From JBGPHT01 sp041484525 (GTDB lineage Bacteria > Acidobacteriota > Terriglobia > Bryobacterales > Bryobacteraceae), in the NCBI GenBank assembly GCA_041484525.1, contig JBGPHT010000153.1, positions 1 through 18,453 on the forward strand: a stretch of DNA of 18,453 bases, written 5' to 3'. The translations under genes and the position numbers were made by a program. Shown piece by piece: positions 1-7,605 of this stretch (its first letter is position 1; each line of letters begins with the position of its first letter). Under the pieces are notes generated by a model that worked only from the letters and a program-made list of their open reading frames with translations, searched no databases and was not told the origin of the DNA.

Positions 1-103
1 GATGAGATCCGGATGGCGGCGGCGATCCGGACGGCGGACTGGATCGCGGCAGAGTACAGCAACCAGAAAACGAACAGCACCTTCCTCGGGCTGGGCTCGG
101 AAG
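1..103 (+). repeat. Long direct repeat, copy 1 (end of LamG module)
   Basis: Bases 1-103 match 1627-1729 with only two differences (in the segment at 51-56), and both are synonymous. The period is 1626 bp, which corresponds to one FN3-FN3-DUF2341-LamG unit. The window edge therefore cuts through an earlier copy of the same unit. Confidence 0.93.
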
Positions 104-3045
104 CTACGAGCGCGCCCCCGCTGCTCGCCACCACGTACAGCGACACCGGGCTCTCGTCGGGCACCAGCTACAGCTACCGCGTACAAGCCGTAGATACGGC
201 GGCCAACGTGAGCCCGTTCTCGAACACCGCCAGCGCCATTACGCAGACGCCGCCGACGACTCCGAGCAATGTGACGGCGACCGCCGTCAGCGCCGGCCAG
301 ATCAATCTGAGTTGGACGGCCTCCACCAGCACTGTGGGGCTCGCGAACTATATCGTGCAACGCTGCCAGGGCACGGGCTGCAGCAACTTCGCCCAGATTG
401 CGACGCCTGCGGGAGCTGCATTCAGCGATACCGGGCTGTCCTCCGGCACGAGTTACAGCTACCGGGTGCAGGCCGTGGATACCGCCTCGAACCTGAGCCC
501 GTTCTCGAACACCGCCACAGCCACCACGCAGACGGCGCCGACAGCTCCGAGCAATCTGACGGCGACCGCCGCCAGCACCAGCCAGATCGATTTGAGCTGG
601 ACGGCCTCCACCAGCAGCGTGGGTCTCGCAACCTATGTCGTCCAACGCTGCCAGGGCGCCGGCTGCAGCAACTTTGCGCCAGTTGCGGCGCCATTTTTGA
701 ACGGCTACAACTATCGGCGCGCCCTCACCGTCGATCACAGCCAAGTCCCCAACACCGACCAGTCCAACTTCCCCGTGCTCGTCCGGCTCACCAACGCCAG
801 CCTCAAGACCGTGGCCAACGGCGGCAAGGTGCAGAACCCGAACGGCTACGACATCGCCTTCTACTCCGACCAGAACGGCGCCACACCTCTGTTGTGGGAA
901 CTGGATTCCTACGACGGCGTCAACGGCGTCCTCGCCGCCTGGGTCAAGCTCCCGACCGTCTCCCACAGTGCGGATACGGTCTTCTACCTGTTCTACGGGA
1001 ATCCGTCCATCGCCACGTTCCAGAGCACGGCCTCAAGCGTCTGGAGCAACAGCTTCACCGGCGTGTGGCACTTGCCCAACGGCGCGATTCTGACGGGCAA
1101 CGATTCCACCACAAATATCAATCACGCGGCCGCGCTGAATGGCTCGACCGCCACGGCCGGGCAGATCGACGGAGCAGCCGGGTTCGTCCATGGCCAAAAC
1201 CAGTTCATCCGCTTGTCGGAAGCCACCAACAGCGCCTACAGTTTTGGAGACGTAACGTTCAGCGGGTGGTTCAAAGACACGAGCAACGATACGGCCGTAA
1301 TGTGGCATCAGAACGGGCAGCCGCTGATGGCCGTAGTGATCGGAGATCCGGCTGGCCAAGGCGCGGCGGGGCACAGGTTGAATGTGTATTGGAGAAGCCC
1401 GACGACCGCCGTCAACATCGTGAACGGGACGACCACGGCAGATGATGGCGCGTGGCATCACTTTGCGTTTACGAGGTCCACGGCCTCCGGCACGCCGATC
1501 CGTCTATATGTGGATGGAGTGCTGCAAGCGGCATCGAGCGGAACCAACGAGACGCTGGTAACGGGCAGCGGGGGAGCGCATTACATCGGGGGAACGGCGA
1601 GCAGTAACAACCTGGCGGGCGCAGCCGATGAGATCCGGATGGCGGCGGCGATCCGGACGGCGGACTGGATCGCGGCGGAATACAGCAACCAGAAAACGAA
1701 CAGCACCTTCCTCGGGCTGGGCTCGGAAGTGGCCAGCGGCAGCCTGCCCCTGCTCGCCACCACGTTGAGCGACACCGGGCTGTCGGCGAGCACCACCTAC
1801 AGCTACCGCGTACAAGCTATCGATACCGCGTCGAACGTGAGCCCGTTCTCGAACACCGCCACCGCCACCACGCAGACGCCGGGCGGACAAGGCGTGACCT
1901 CTCCGCTCACAGCATCGCTCTCGTGCAACCCGGCCAGCCTCGGTCCGAATGCGTCGAGCACCTGTACGATCGCGCTGAGCAGAGCTGCGCCGGCCGGCGG
2001 GGCGAACATCGCACTGACGAATACCAACCCGGCGCTTTCGGTTCCGCCGTCGGTCACGGTGGCGGCGGGCGCCACTTCGGCCACCTTCCATGTCACCACC
2101 GCGGCCATTCCCAGCGATCAGAGCGCGATCGTCACTTCCACCTACAATGGCAGCTCCTCCGCCGCCGCCATCAGCCTGGTGGCGCCGGTCCTAGTCTCGG
2201 CGCTAACGTGCAATCCGGCTACACTCGGCCCCGGATCTGCGAGCACCTGCACCGTCACTTTGAACAAGAATGCGCCCGCGGGCGGCGCCAGCGTGGCCGT
2301 GTCGACCGTCAACAGCCTGCTCACCGCCCCGTCGCCATTGACGATTGCCGCCGGATCCAATTCCGCACCGTTCGCTTTGCAAGCCGGCACGTTCACGGCG
2401 AACCAGACCGGCTCCGTGACTGCCGCTTACAACGGTTCGTCGCAATCGGCCGCGATTTCGCTGACTTCGCTGGCGGTTTCAGTGCGCGTGAGTTCACTGG
2501 TCTGCACTCCGAGCGGCGTGATGTCAGGCACGGCCACCTCGTGCACCGTGACCCTTTCCCAATCCGCTTCCGCCGATACCACGGTCGTGCTAAGCTCCTC
2601 CTCGACGCTGATCGCGATTCCCGCCGCCATCGTGGTGAAGGCCGGGAGCACCGCCAAGACTTTCAGCGCGAGCATCGCGAGCATCGCCGCCGATACGAAC
2701 GGAGCGGTCACCGCCACCCTGGGCACATCGTCTCAAACCGTCAGCTTGATCCTGTGGTCCACCCCGGCCTTGTCCTCGCTGGCGTGCACCGCAACCAAGC
2801 TGGCGGTCGGCGCGAGCACTGTCTGTACCGTGACGCTTTCGAAACCGGCCGGGGATGTGGTGGTAAGCCTCGCGAGCAATAGTCCGGCGATCGCGGTACC
2901 GGCCAGTGTCACTGTGCCGCAAGGATCGAGCACGGCGGTCTTCTCCGCCACCGCACAATCCGCAGCCACTGGCGCTGTCGTGTCGGCCACCTTCAACGGG
3001 GTCAGCAAAAGCCAGTCGCTGGCCGCCTTTGCGACGACGCCTTAA
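1..3045 (+). CDS. Giant modular surface protein, 3' part (FN3 / DUF2341 / LamG / Ig-like repeats)
   Basis: The frame is open at base 1 (reading DEIR before the first ATG at 13), so the start and any signal peptide lie upstream. Visible order: end of a LamG-like domain (about 1-110), the C-terminal half of an FN3 domain (about 118-249), a full FN3 (about 250-534), the N-terminal half of another FN3 (535-690), a DUF2341 domain then a LamG/concanavalin-A-like domain (about 691-1735), the second half of that FN3 (about 1747-1881), and four Ig-like repeats of about 90 residues (starting near 1900, 2190, 2482 and 2764). Each Ig-like repeat opens with a SxxCxP-type segment followed by a CTVTL-type strand, giving a likely Cys pair. 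No TM helix, PEP-CTERM, LPXTG or other anchor is seen before the TAA. FN3 and LamG modules usually bind carbohydrate or protein outside the cell, so a secreted or surface adhesion role is inferred. Confidence 0.85.
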   Translation, partial: DEIRMAAAIRTADWIAAEYSNQKTNSTFLGLGSEATSAPPLLATTYSDTGLSSGTSYSYRVQAVDTAANVSPFSNTASAITQTPPTTPSNVTATAVSAGQINLSWTASTSTVGLANYIVQRCQGTGCSNFAQIATPAGAAFSDTGLSSGTSYSYRVQAVDTASNLSPFSNTATATTQTAPTAPSNLTATAASTSQIDLSWTASTSSVGLATYVVQRCQGAGCSNFAPVAAPFLNGYNYRRALTVDHSQVPNTDQSNFPVLVRLTNASLKTVANGGKVQNPNGYDIAFYSDQNGATPLLWELDSYDGVNGVLAAWVKLPTVSHSADTVFYLFYGNPSIATFQSTASSVWSNSFTGVWHLPNGAILTGNDSTTNINHAAALNGSTATAGQIDGAAGFVHGQNQFIRLSEATNSAYSFGDVTFSGWFKDTSNDTAVMWHQNGQPLMAVVIGDPAGQGAAGHRLNVYWRSPTTAVNIVNGTTTADDGAWHHFAFTRSTASGTPIRLYVDGVLQAASSGTNETLVTGSGGAHYIGGTASSNNLAGAADEIRMAAAIRTADWIAAEYSNQKTNSTFLGLGSEVASGSLPLLATTLSDTGLSASTTYSYRVQAIDTASNVSPFSNTATATTQTPGGQGVTSPLTASLSCNPASLGPNASSTCTIALSRAAPAGGANIALTNTNPALSVPPSVTVAAGATSATFHVTTAAIPSDQSAIVTSTYNGSSSAAAISLVAPVLVSALTCNPATLGPGSASTCTVTLNKNAPAGGASVAVSTVNSLLTAPSPLTIAAGSNSAPFALQAGTFTANQTGSVTAAYNGSSQSAAISLTSLAVSVRVSSLVCTPSGVMSGTATSCTVTLSQSASADTTVVLSSSSTLIAIPAAIVVKAGSTAKTFSASIASIAADTNGAVTATLGTSSQTVSLILWSTPALSSLACTATKLAVGASTVCTVTLSKPAGDVVVSLASNSPAIAVPASVTVPQGSSTAVFSATAQSAATGAVVSATFNGVSKSQSLAAFATTP
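1627..1729 (+). repeat. Long direct repeat, copy 2 (end of LamG module)
   Basis: Second copy of the repeat at 1-103. Similarity continues more weakly into the following FN3 half-domain, where the stretch coding for SYRVQA through SPFSNTA recurs near 170-230, 455-520 and 1800-1862. Recent duplication or gene conversion within the gene is inferred from the near identity. Confidence 0.93.
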
Positions 3046-3102
3046 GGCCATCCCCAGGTTTATTGATCTGGTAAGACGGCGATCCGGAAGCAGGCCCGGT
3101 CA

Positions 3103-3121
3103 CCAGCCATCCATGGGCTGG
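3103..3121 (+). terminator. Possible hairpin downstream of the surface-protein gene
   Basis: CCAGCC (3103-3108) pairs with GGCTGG (3116-3121) around a 7-nt loop, 58 nt after the stop codon. No T-tract follows, so it is at best a weak intrinsic terminator. Confidence 0.25.
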
Positions 3122-3161
3122 ATCGTGCTCATGTTTAGCTAGATCCGTGGTAGTTTGGAGC

Positions 3162-3413
3162 ATGTCTCTCACCCTGACCCTCGACCCTCACGGTGAGCAA
3201 CTCGTCGCCGCCCACCTCCGCTCCGGCCGCTACCACTCCCCGGAGGAGGTCGTCACCCGCGCCCTCGAAACCCTCGCCGGGAAAGAACCTCCTCCTCCCG
3301 CCCGGACAATTACACCTGCGGAAGCCGTGGCCGATATTCGCGAACTGCGCAAAGGCGTCACGCTTGGCGGCCTTCGCATCAAGGACCTCATCCACGAGGA
3401 CCGTAAATACTGA
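3162..3413 (+). CDS. Type II antitoxin, ParD/VapB-like
   Basis: Small protein of 83 residues. The N-terminal part starts MSLTLTLDP and continues with an RSGRYHSPEEVVTRAL segment, typical of the ribbon-helix-helix/ParD-type DNA-binding domain. The C-terminal part (EAVADIRELRKG...IKDLI) resembles the toxin-neutralising tail of VapB-type antitoxins. The start at 3162 is chosen because the fold begins there; a GTG at 3147 would add five residues. GGAG lies immediately upstream but with a very short spacing. Its TGA overlaps the ATG of the PIN-domain gene (TGATG at 3411-3415), the usual coupling in antitoxin-toxin operons. It should bind and inhibit the neighbouring toxin and repress the operon. 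Confidence 0.8.
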   Translation: MSLTLTLDPHGEQLVAAHLRSGRYHSPEEVVTRALETLAGKEPPPPARTITPAEAVADIRELRKGVTLGGLRIKDLIHEDRKY

Positions 3414-3832
3414 TGGCCGGTTTCGTGGCCGACGCGTCAGCCACGCTCCCTGGTGTTTCGCGGAGGAGGCCACACCGGCGACCGAAGCGCTGCTCGATCG
3501 TCTTCGCGGGGGCGAGAGTGCCGTCGTACCCCACCCACTGGCCTACCGAAGTCATGCATGGCCTCATCATGGCTGTGCGCCGAAGCCGGATCGATCGGGA
3601 ACTGGTCACCCGATTTGTTCGCGCTTTAGCGGCGCTGCCGATTCGCATAGAGCCACCCCACGCTCCGGCCGCCTGGGATGTCGTAATCCAAATGGCTGCC
3701 GAGCATCAGCTCACCATTTACGACGCCGCCTATCTGGAGCTTGCGCAACGGACCGGCCTGCCCCTCGCCACTCTCGACGGCGATTTGCAGAAAGCGGCGC
3801 TGGCCGCCAGCGTTGCTCTGGTGGAAACATGA
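3413..3832 (+). CDS. vapC: VapC-family PIN-domain toxin with two compensating frameshifts
   Basis: PIN-domain ribonuclease. The in-frame product begins MAGFVADASATL (first catalytic Asp in the DAS motif) and resumes with THWPTEVMHGL (conserved acidic residue), YDAAYLELA and TLDGDL (further acidic active-site residues). Between them, residues about 13-38 are Arg-rich and do not look like a PIN domain. The expected sequence (WCFAEEATPATEALLDRL, then AVVP) is found in another forward frame over the same bases, 3451-3531. One base appears to be missing near 3446-3450 and one extra C is present in the CCCC run at 3529-3532. The ORF stays open, but helix 1-2 of the fold is replaced, so the toxin is probably inactive unless these are sequencing errors. 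It is coupled to the antitoxin just upstream. Confidence 0.75.
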   Translation: MAGFVADASATLPGVSRRRPHRRPKRCSIVFAGARVPSYPTHWPTEVMHGLIMAVRRSRIDRELVTRFVRALAALPIRIEPPHAPAAWDVVIQMAAEHQLTIYDAAYLELAQRTGLPLATLDGDLQKAALAASVALVET

Positions 3833-4001
3833 GCACGGGCTTGCTGGTCGCGCCGATGGAGATCGCGGCTGAGATCCGGTATCCACCCTACGTCTTCGGA
3901 GGATTCCCAACCCGGATGTGCGTTATTATCCGAAAGCGATGCTACCAGGAATTACCTTAGGTTCTAATCCGTTACCTGATTAGTTCTAGGAGGATTTCGT
4001 T

Positions 4002-4466
4002 TCACTTCACCAGGACCAGGCTAGCGCCGTTGACTTCGCGTTTTCTGGTGTGGAGAAACCGGTAGTCTTCGATTTCGCAGGCGATGCCGTAAGACCCGGC
4101 TTCATCTGTTGGTTCGACCCGCACGATTCGAACTTTACACTCCAGCGCCAACGTCCGTCCCGCGGCAAGAGGTTGATGTTCCGGCACTTTTAGCATGCAG
4201 ATCATAACGTCACCAGGCACCAGCCGCACCGGGGAGAGGCAGTGGAATCCCATGCTGCTCAGGTTCTGCGTCGTTGTTTCGACGGTGCTGCGCGCATCCG
4301 CCCCGACAAAGCTAACTTGCCAGTGTACCGGGGTCCGGACACGTCTCCGGCGCTCCTGCCGGCTCGCTATCTGCGCCGCGCTGATAGCAGGCCCCTCGGC
4401 GTAGTACTCGAGTGACTTGATTAACATAGAAAAAGTACCATGCTCTTTGAGCAGTTTCCATGCCAC
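4002..4466 (-). CDS. PilZ-domain protein, putative c-di-GMP receptor
   Basis: 154 residues. The PilZ c-di-GMP signature is present: an Arg-rich RxxxR segment (R40-R-R-V-R44) followed by N68-L-S70-S-M-G73, matching the D/NxSxxG motif. The remainder alternates beta-strand-like segments, as in a single PilZ barrel (about residues 37-140). No TM segment or second domain is seen. The GTG start at 4466 is chosen because AAGGGAG lies 7 nt upstream on the minus strand; the in-frame ATG at 4427 has no such site, and the ATG at 4461 is out of frame. It is divergently placed from the histidine kinase gene. A role in c-di-GMP control of the adjacent polysaccharide/secretion functions is inference from context. 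Confidence 0.8.
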   Translation of the reverse strand: MAWKLLKEHGTFSMLIKSLEYYAEGPAISAAQIASRQERRRRVRTPVHWQVSFVGADARSTVETTTQNLSSMGFHCLSPVRLVPGDVMICMLKVPEHQPLAAGRTLALECKVRIVRVEPTDEAGSYGIACEIEDYRFLHTRKREVNGASLVLVK

Positions 4467-4611
4467 GAAGGAACTCCCTTATTACCTTTGAAATCGGCTG
4501 TGTTGCCAATAACTTGCCTCAAGTCTTAAGGTTTTTCCACAGCACCGGCGGACGACTCTTAATATACAGAAATACCAGCAAATCCAACGTTTCTCTCAGT
4601 AGTACTGAACC

Positions 4612-4639
4612 TTGACTTCCCTCCCCCCTACGCTATGCT
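4612..4639 (+). promoter_or_regulatory. Candidate sigma-70-type promoter of the kinase operon
   Basis: TTGACT (4612-4617) and TATGCT (4634-4639) are separated by 16 bp and lie about 80-105 bp before the kinase start, within the 250-bp divergent intergenic region. This would give a start point near 4646. Found by motif inspection only. Confidence 0.45.
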
Positions 4640-4717
4640 TGAGCCCTAGTCTCTAGATTTAGATCGTGTTATTTGGAAAATCTGGTCGGCAATTAGTAAC
4701 CGAGCAGTCACTTCGCG

Positions 4718-6064
4718 GTGGCTGTATCGATGGCAAAGGATAAACGTGCTCCGGGGAAAAGGAGAATTGTCTCGACTTTTCCCCAGTCTCTCGACTGGCT
4801 AACCCCGCGAGGCACAGAAAACTTGATGAACGTACGGCTCATTTCGCAGGACGGAGATCTTTACAAGTTGTGCCGGGAGATTCTCAGTGAATTCCCCGGG
4901 GGCGACTCGCATTTATTCGGATCGACAGCGGAAAACTGCCCGTCGAGCATCGATCTCCACATTTGGGACTTCCAGAGCAACGGGGATCTCCCTTCCGAAT
5001 TCGATCAGGGTCTCTCCCGGCACCTGTTTCTCGTACATCGGAAGGACGTGCCCCGGTTCCACGAGCGCCTGGGGCGGACTGACGCCAATATCTTGTTGAA
5101 ACCACTCACCCGGGCGACGCTTTCCGCCTTCCTGGGACTGGCGGTTTCGGCGTATGAGGACCGCGTCTTAACGGCTAACCGTCTGCGCGCCGACCGGGAC
5201 GAGATCCTGCAGTGCCTCATCCAGACCAACCTCAAGCTGCAGGAATACGATCAGGACCGGACCAACTTCCTGACCCGCGCCGTGCATGACTTTCGGGCGC
5301 CGCTTACGGCTGTCAGCGGCTACTCCGGACTGCTCCTCAGTGAAGCCCTAGGGCCGCTTCGCGAAGATCAGAAAGAAGTGCTTCGTCGTATGCAGCATAG
5401 TACCAAACGGCTCTCCCGTATGGCTTCTGCCATGTTTCAGTTAAGTGTGGGACGGCATGTGAAGCGGCACCTCGATCTGCGCGAGGGAGACGTGCGGGAA
5501 TGCATCGAGCAGGCTTTGCACGAACTGGCTCCGATCGCCGGCGGCAAGCTCATCTCGGTTTCCGTGGATCTCGATCCGGAGACCCCGCTGCTCTATTTCG
5601 AATCGAACCTGATTGTGCAGGTGTTGGTGAACCTGCTCGACAACGCCTGTAAGTTCACCCCGAAGGCGGGAGAAATCACGATCCACGGTTATCCGTTCTT
5701 TTGGGAGCGGCGCTCCATGCATAGCCCCACGGCTCCGGCGAGAGAACGGCGGCGGCAGGAATCCCACAAACCGAATTCCTATCGCCTCGACATCCTCGAT
5801 TCCGGCCCGCGTGTCCCCGAGGAATGCCTGGAGAAGATTTTTGAGGAGTACACGTCCTATGCAGGCGGCCACGACCGGTCCGGGGGCGGGCTCGGTCTGG
5901 CGATCTGCCGGATGATCGTTACCCAACACGAAGGCATCGTGTGGGCTGAAAACACGGATAACGGACCGGTTTTCTCGTTTGTCCTTCCATTGGCGCCCAC
6001 AACCGGGACAAGCGATATTTCCAGGTCGAATGAAAGCTTTGAATACTCGGAGGTCCGACAGTAG
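4718..6064 (+). CDS. Cytosolic sensor histidine kinase with receiver-like N-terminal domain
   Basis: About 448 residues from GTG 4718; ATG 4730 or ATG 4826 (residue 37, where the first domain begins) are possible true starts. Residues 37-145 look like a receiver fold: D84 sits in IWDF at the phospho-acceptor position and K128 in LLKPL, but the conserved Thr/Ser is replaced (LFLVHRKD). A helical linker leads to a HisKA domain with H190 in HDFRAPL. The HATPase domain has an N box (N309 in LLDNACKF), an F-like box (IFEEY) and a G2 box (GGGLGL, 389-394). The G1 box reads D361-S-G-P-R instead of the usual DxGxG. There is no TM helix or signal peptide, so the cue is intracellular or comes by phosphotransfer. 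The next gene, its likely cognate regulator, starts 2 nt after the stop. Confidence 0.88.
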   Translation: MAVSMAKDKRAPGKRRIVSTFPQSLDWLTPRGTENLMNVRLISQDGDLYKLCREILSEFPGGDSHLFGSTAENCPSSIDLHIWDFQSNGDLPSEFDQGLSRHLFLVHRKDVPRFHERLGRTDANILLKPLTRATLSAFLGLAVSAYEDRVLTANRLRADRDEILQCLIQTNLKLQEYDQDRTNFLTRAVHDFRAPLTAVSGYSGLLLSEALGPLREDQKEVLRRMQHSTKRLSRMASAMFQLSVGRHVKRHLDLREGDVRECIEQALHELAPIAGGKLISVSVDLDPETPLLYFESNLIVQVLVNLLDNACKFTPKAGEITIHGYPFFWERRSMHSPTAPARERRRQESHKPNSYRLDILDSGPRVPEECLEKIFEEYTSYAGGHDRSGGGLGLAICRMIVTQHEGIVWAENTDNGPVFSFVLPLAPTTGTSDISRSNESFEYSEVRQ

Positions 6065-6066
6065 CA

Positions 6067-7554
6067 ATGCAGAACCAGGAAACCAAAGGCACAATTCTAG
6101 TTGGGGAAGACGAGTTGGAAGTCAGGGCGTACCTCGAAATGGCACTCAAGTGCCTGGGGTACTCAGTGGAGTTGGCACAGGACGGTGACGAGGTCCTGAG
6201 TTACCTCGAAACTTCCGCGTCGAAAGTCTCCGCCGTTCTGCTGGATATCATCATGGCGCGGCGCGACGGTATCGAGACGCTGAAAGAAATCCGCCGTATC
6301 TCCCCCGACATGCCGGTCATCATTGTCTCCGGCGCGTCGTCAACCTTCAACGTCGTGACGGCGATGAAATGCGGCGCCACCGACTTTCTTTGCAAACCAG
6401 TGGCGCATGAAGATCTGCGAAAGGCCATCAACCACGCCCTGGAACGCAGACCCATGCCGGAATTTCTGCCGCCGGCGCGAACCACGTCTACCACCAAGAC
6501 CAACGTCTTTCTCGGCGACAGCCCCGGCATGCGGTCGATTCAGGAGTTGGTCGCCAACGTCGGCTGGTCGGAAGCGCCCGTGCTGATCCAGGGCGAAACC
6601 GGCAGTGGAAAGGAAGTGCTGGCCCGGGAGCTGCATGCCAACTCCCCTCGCGCCGGCAAGATCTTCCTCAAACTCAATTGCGCGGCGCTGCCCTCGGAGC
6701 TGGTGGAAAGCGAACTCTTCGGATATGAGCGCGGCGCTTTCACGGGCGCGTTCCAGAAGAAGGCCGGTATGTTCGAGATGGCGGATGGAGGGACCATCCT
6801 GCTCGACGAGATCGGCGACATGGACGTCCGCCTCCAGGCCAAGCTTCTGCAGGTTCTCCAGGACCATGAGTTTCAGCGCATCGGCGGCAAGGAAATCATC
6901 GAGGTGGATGTGCGCGTCATGGCGGCGACGCATCGCGATCTCGAGCAGGCCATCGTCGACCGGACCTTCCGGGAAGACCTCTACTATCGTTTGAACGTGA
7001 TCAACATCCAGTTGCCTCCGCTGCGGGAACGGAAAGAGGACATCATTCCGCTGGCGGAATACCTGCTGAAGAGACACGCCATCCTGGGCATGCCGGTTCC
7101 GTCCATCACGCCCGATCTGAGGCACGCGCTGATGGTGTATCACTGGCCGGGCAACGTTCGAGAGCTCGAGAATACGCTTCGCCAGTTGATCGTTTTGCGC
7201 GATGCCGGCCGCCTCTCGCGAGACTTGCTGGCAAAAGCCAACCGCAAGCCGCTGCTCTGCGCCAGCCCCGCTTCGGTGGCCGCGGCCGAGCAGAGAGCTT
7301 ACGAAGCGGTCGCCGACGAACCGATCCTGGAGCGCGTCACCAAGGCCAAGCAGCACGCCGAAGCCGAGGCCATCCTGGCCGCCCTCAACTCGACGCGATG
7401 GAACCGCAAACAAGCTGCGGCCCTTCTCAAGATCGACTACAAGGCTCTGCTCTACAAGATGAAGAAGCTCGGCATCGAGGACGGAGTCGTATCCATTGCC
7501 ATGGCGCCTGCCGAAGAACCGGCCAAGGCTGCCGTGGCCGGTCACGGGCGTTAA
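6067..7554 (+). CDS. NtrC-family sigma-54-dependent response regulator
   Basis: 495 residues. Receiver: acidic pair E14/D15, phospho-acceptor D60 (LLDIIM), S88 and K110 (CKP). AAA+ domain: Walker A GETGSGKE (176-183), the sigma-54 contact loop GAFTGA (223-228), Walker B LLDEIGD with D247-E248, and the arginine-finger region FREDLYYRLNV. C-terminal Fis-type HTH at about residues 435-475 (ALNSTRWNRKQAAALLKI...LLYKMKKLGI). It should bind enhancer sites and open sigma-54 promoters when phosphorylated by the kinase encoded just upstream. The overall type matches PrsR-like regulators of PEP-CTERM loci. Three sigma-54-like motifs in this window (13268-13284, 13362-13378, 13847-13863) are its most obvious candidate targets. 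GGAGG at 6049-6053 is rather far (13 nt) from the ATG. Confidence 0.93.
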   Translation: MQNQETKGTILVGEDELEVRAYLEMALKCLGYSVELAQDGDEVLSYLETSASKVSAVLLDIIMARRDGIETLKEIRRISPDMPVIIVSGASSTFNVVTAMKCGATDFLCKPVAHEDLRKAINHALERRPMPEFLPPARTTSTTKTNVFLGDSPGMRSIQELVANVGWSEAPVLIQGETGSGKEVLARELHANSPRAGKIFLKLNCAALPSELVESELFGYERGAFTGAFQKKAGMFEMADGGTILLDEIGDMDVRLQAKLLQVLQDHEFQRIGGKEIIEVDVRVMAATHRDLEQAIVDRTFREDLYYRLNVINIQLPPLRERKEDIIPLAEYLLKRHAILGMPVPSITPDLRHALMVYHWPGNVRELENTLRQLIVLRDAGRLSRDLLAKANRKPLLCASPASVAAAEQRAYEAVADEPILERVTKAKQHAEAEAILAALNSTRWNRKQAAALLKIDYKALLYKMKKLGIEDGVVSIAMAPAEEPAKAAVAGHGR

Positions 7555-7605
7555 GCCGATCGACCAAATAGTCAGGAAGCCAACGGGCATGAGGAGTAAT
7601 TTGTA

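Noticed and set aside
312..1445. 377-residue plus-strand ORF inside the surface-protein gene
   Set aside because: Arg/Gln/His-rich composition typical of an alternate frame; the main frame contains the domains.
3193..3960. 255-residue ORF overlapping both toxin-antitoxin genes
   Set aside because: Only the short piece at 3451-3531 is meaningful, as the displaced part of the PIN domain; the rest is out-of-frame peptide.
4532..4541. TTTTCCACA, similar to a DnaA box, in the PilZ/kinase intergenic region
   Set aside because: Single copy with one mismatch, no AT-rich unwinding region or neighbouring boxes; chance is likely.
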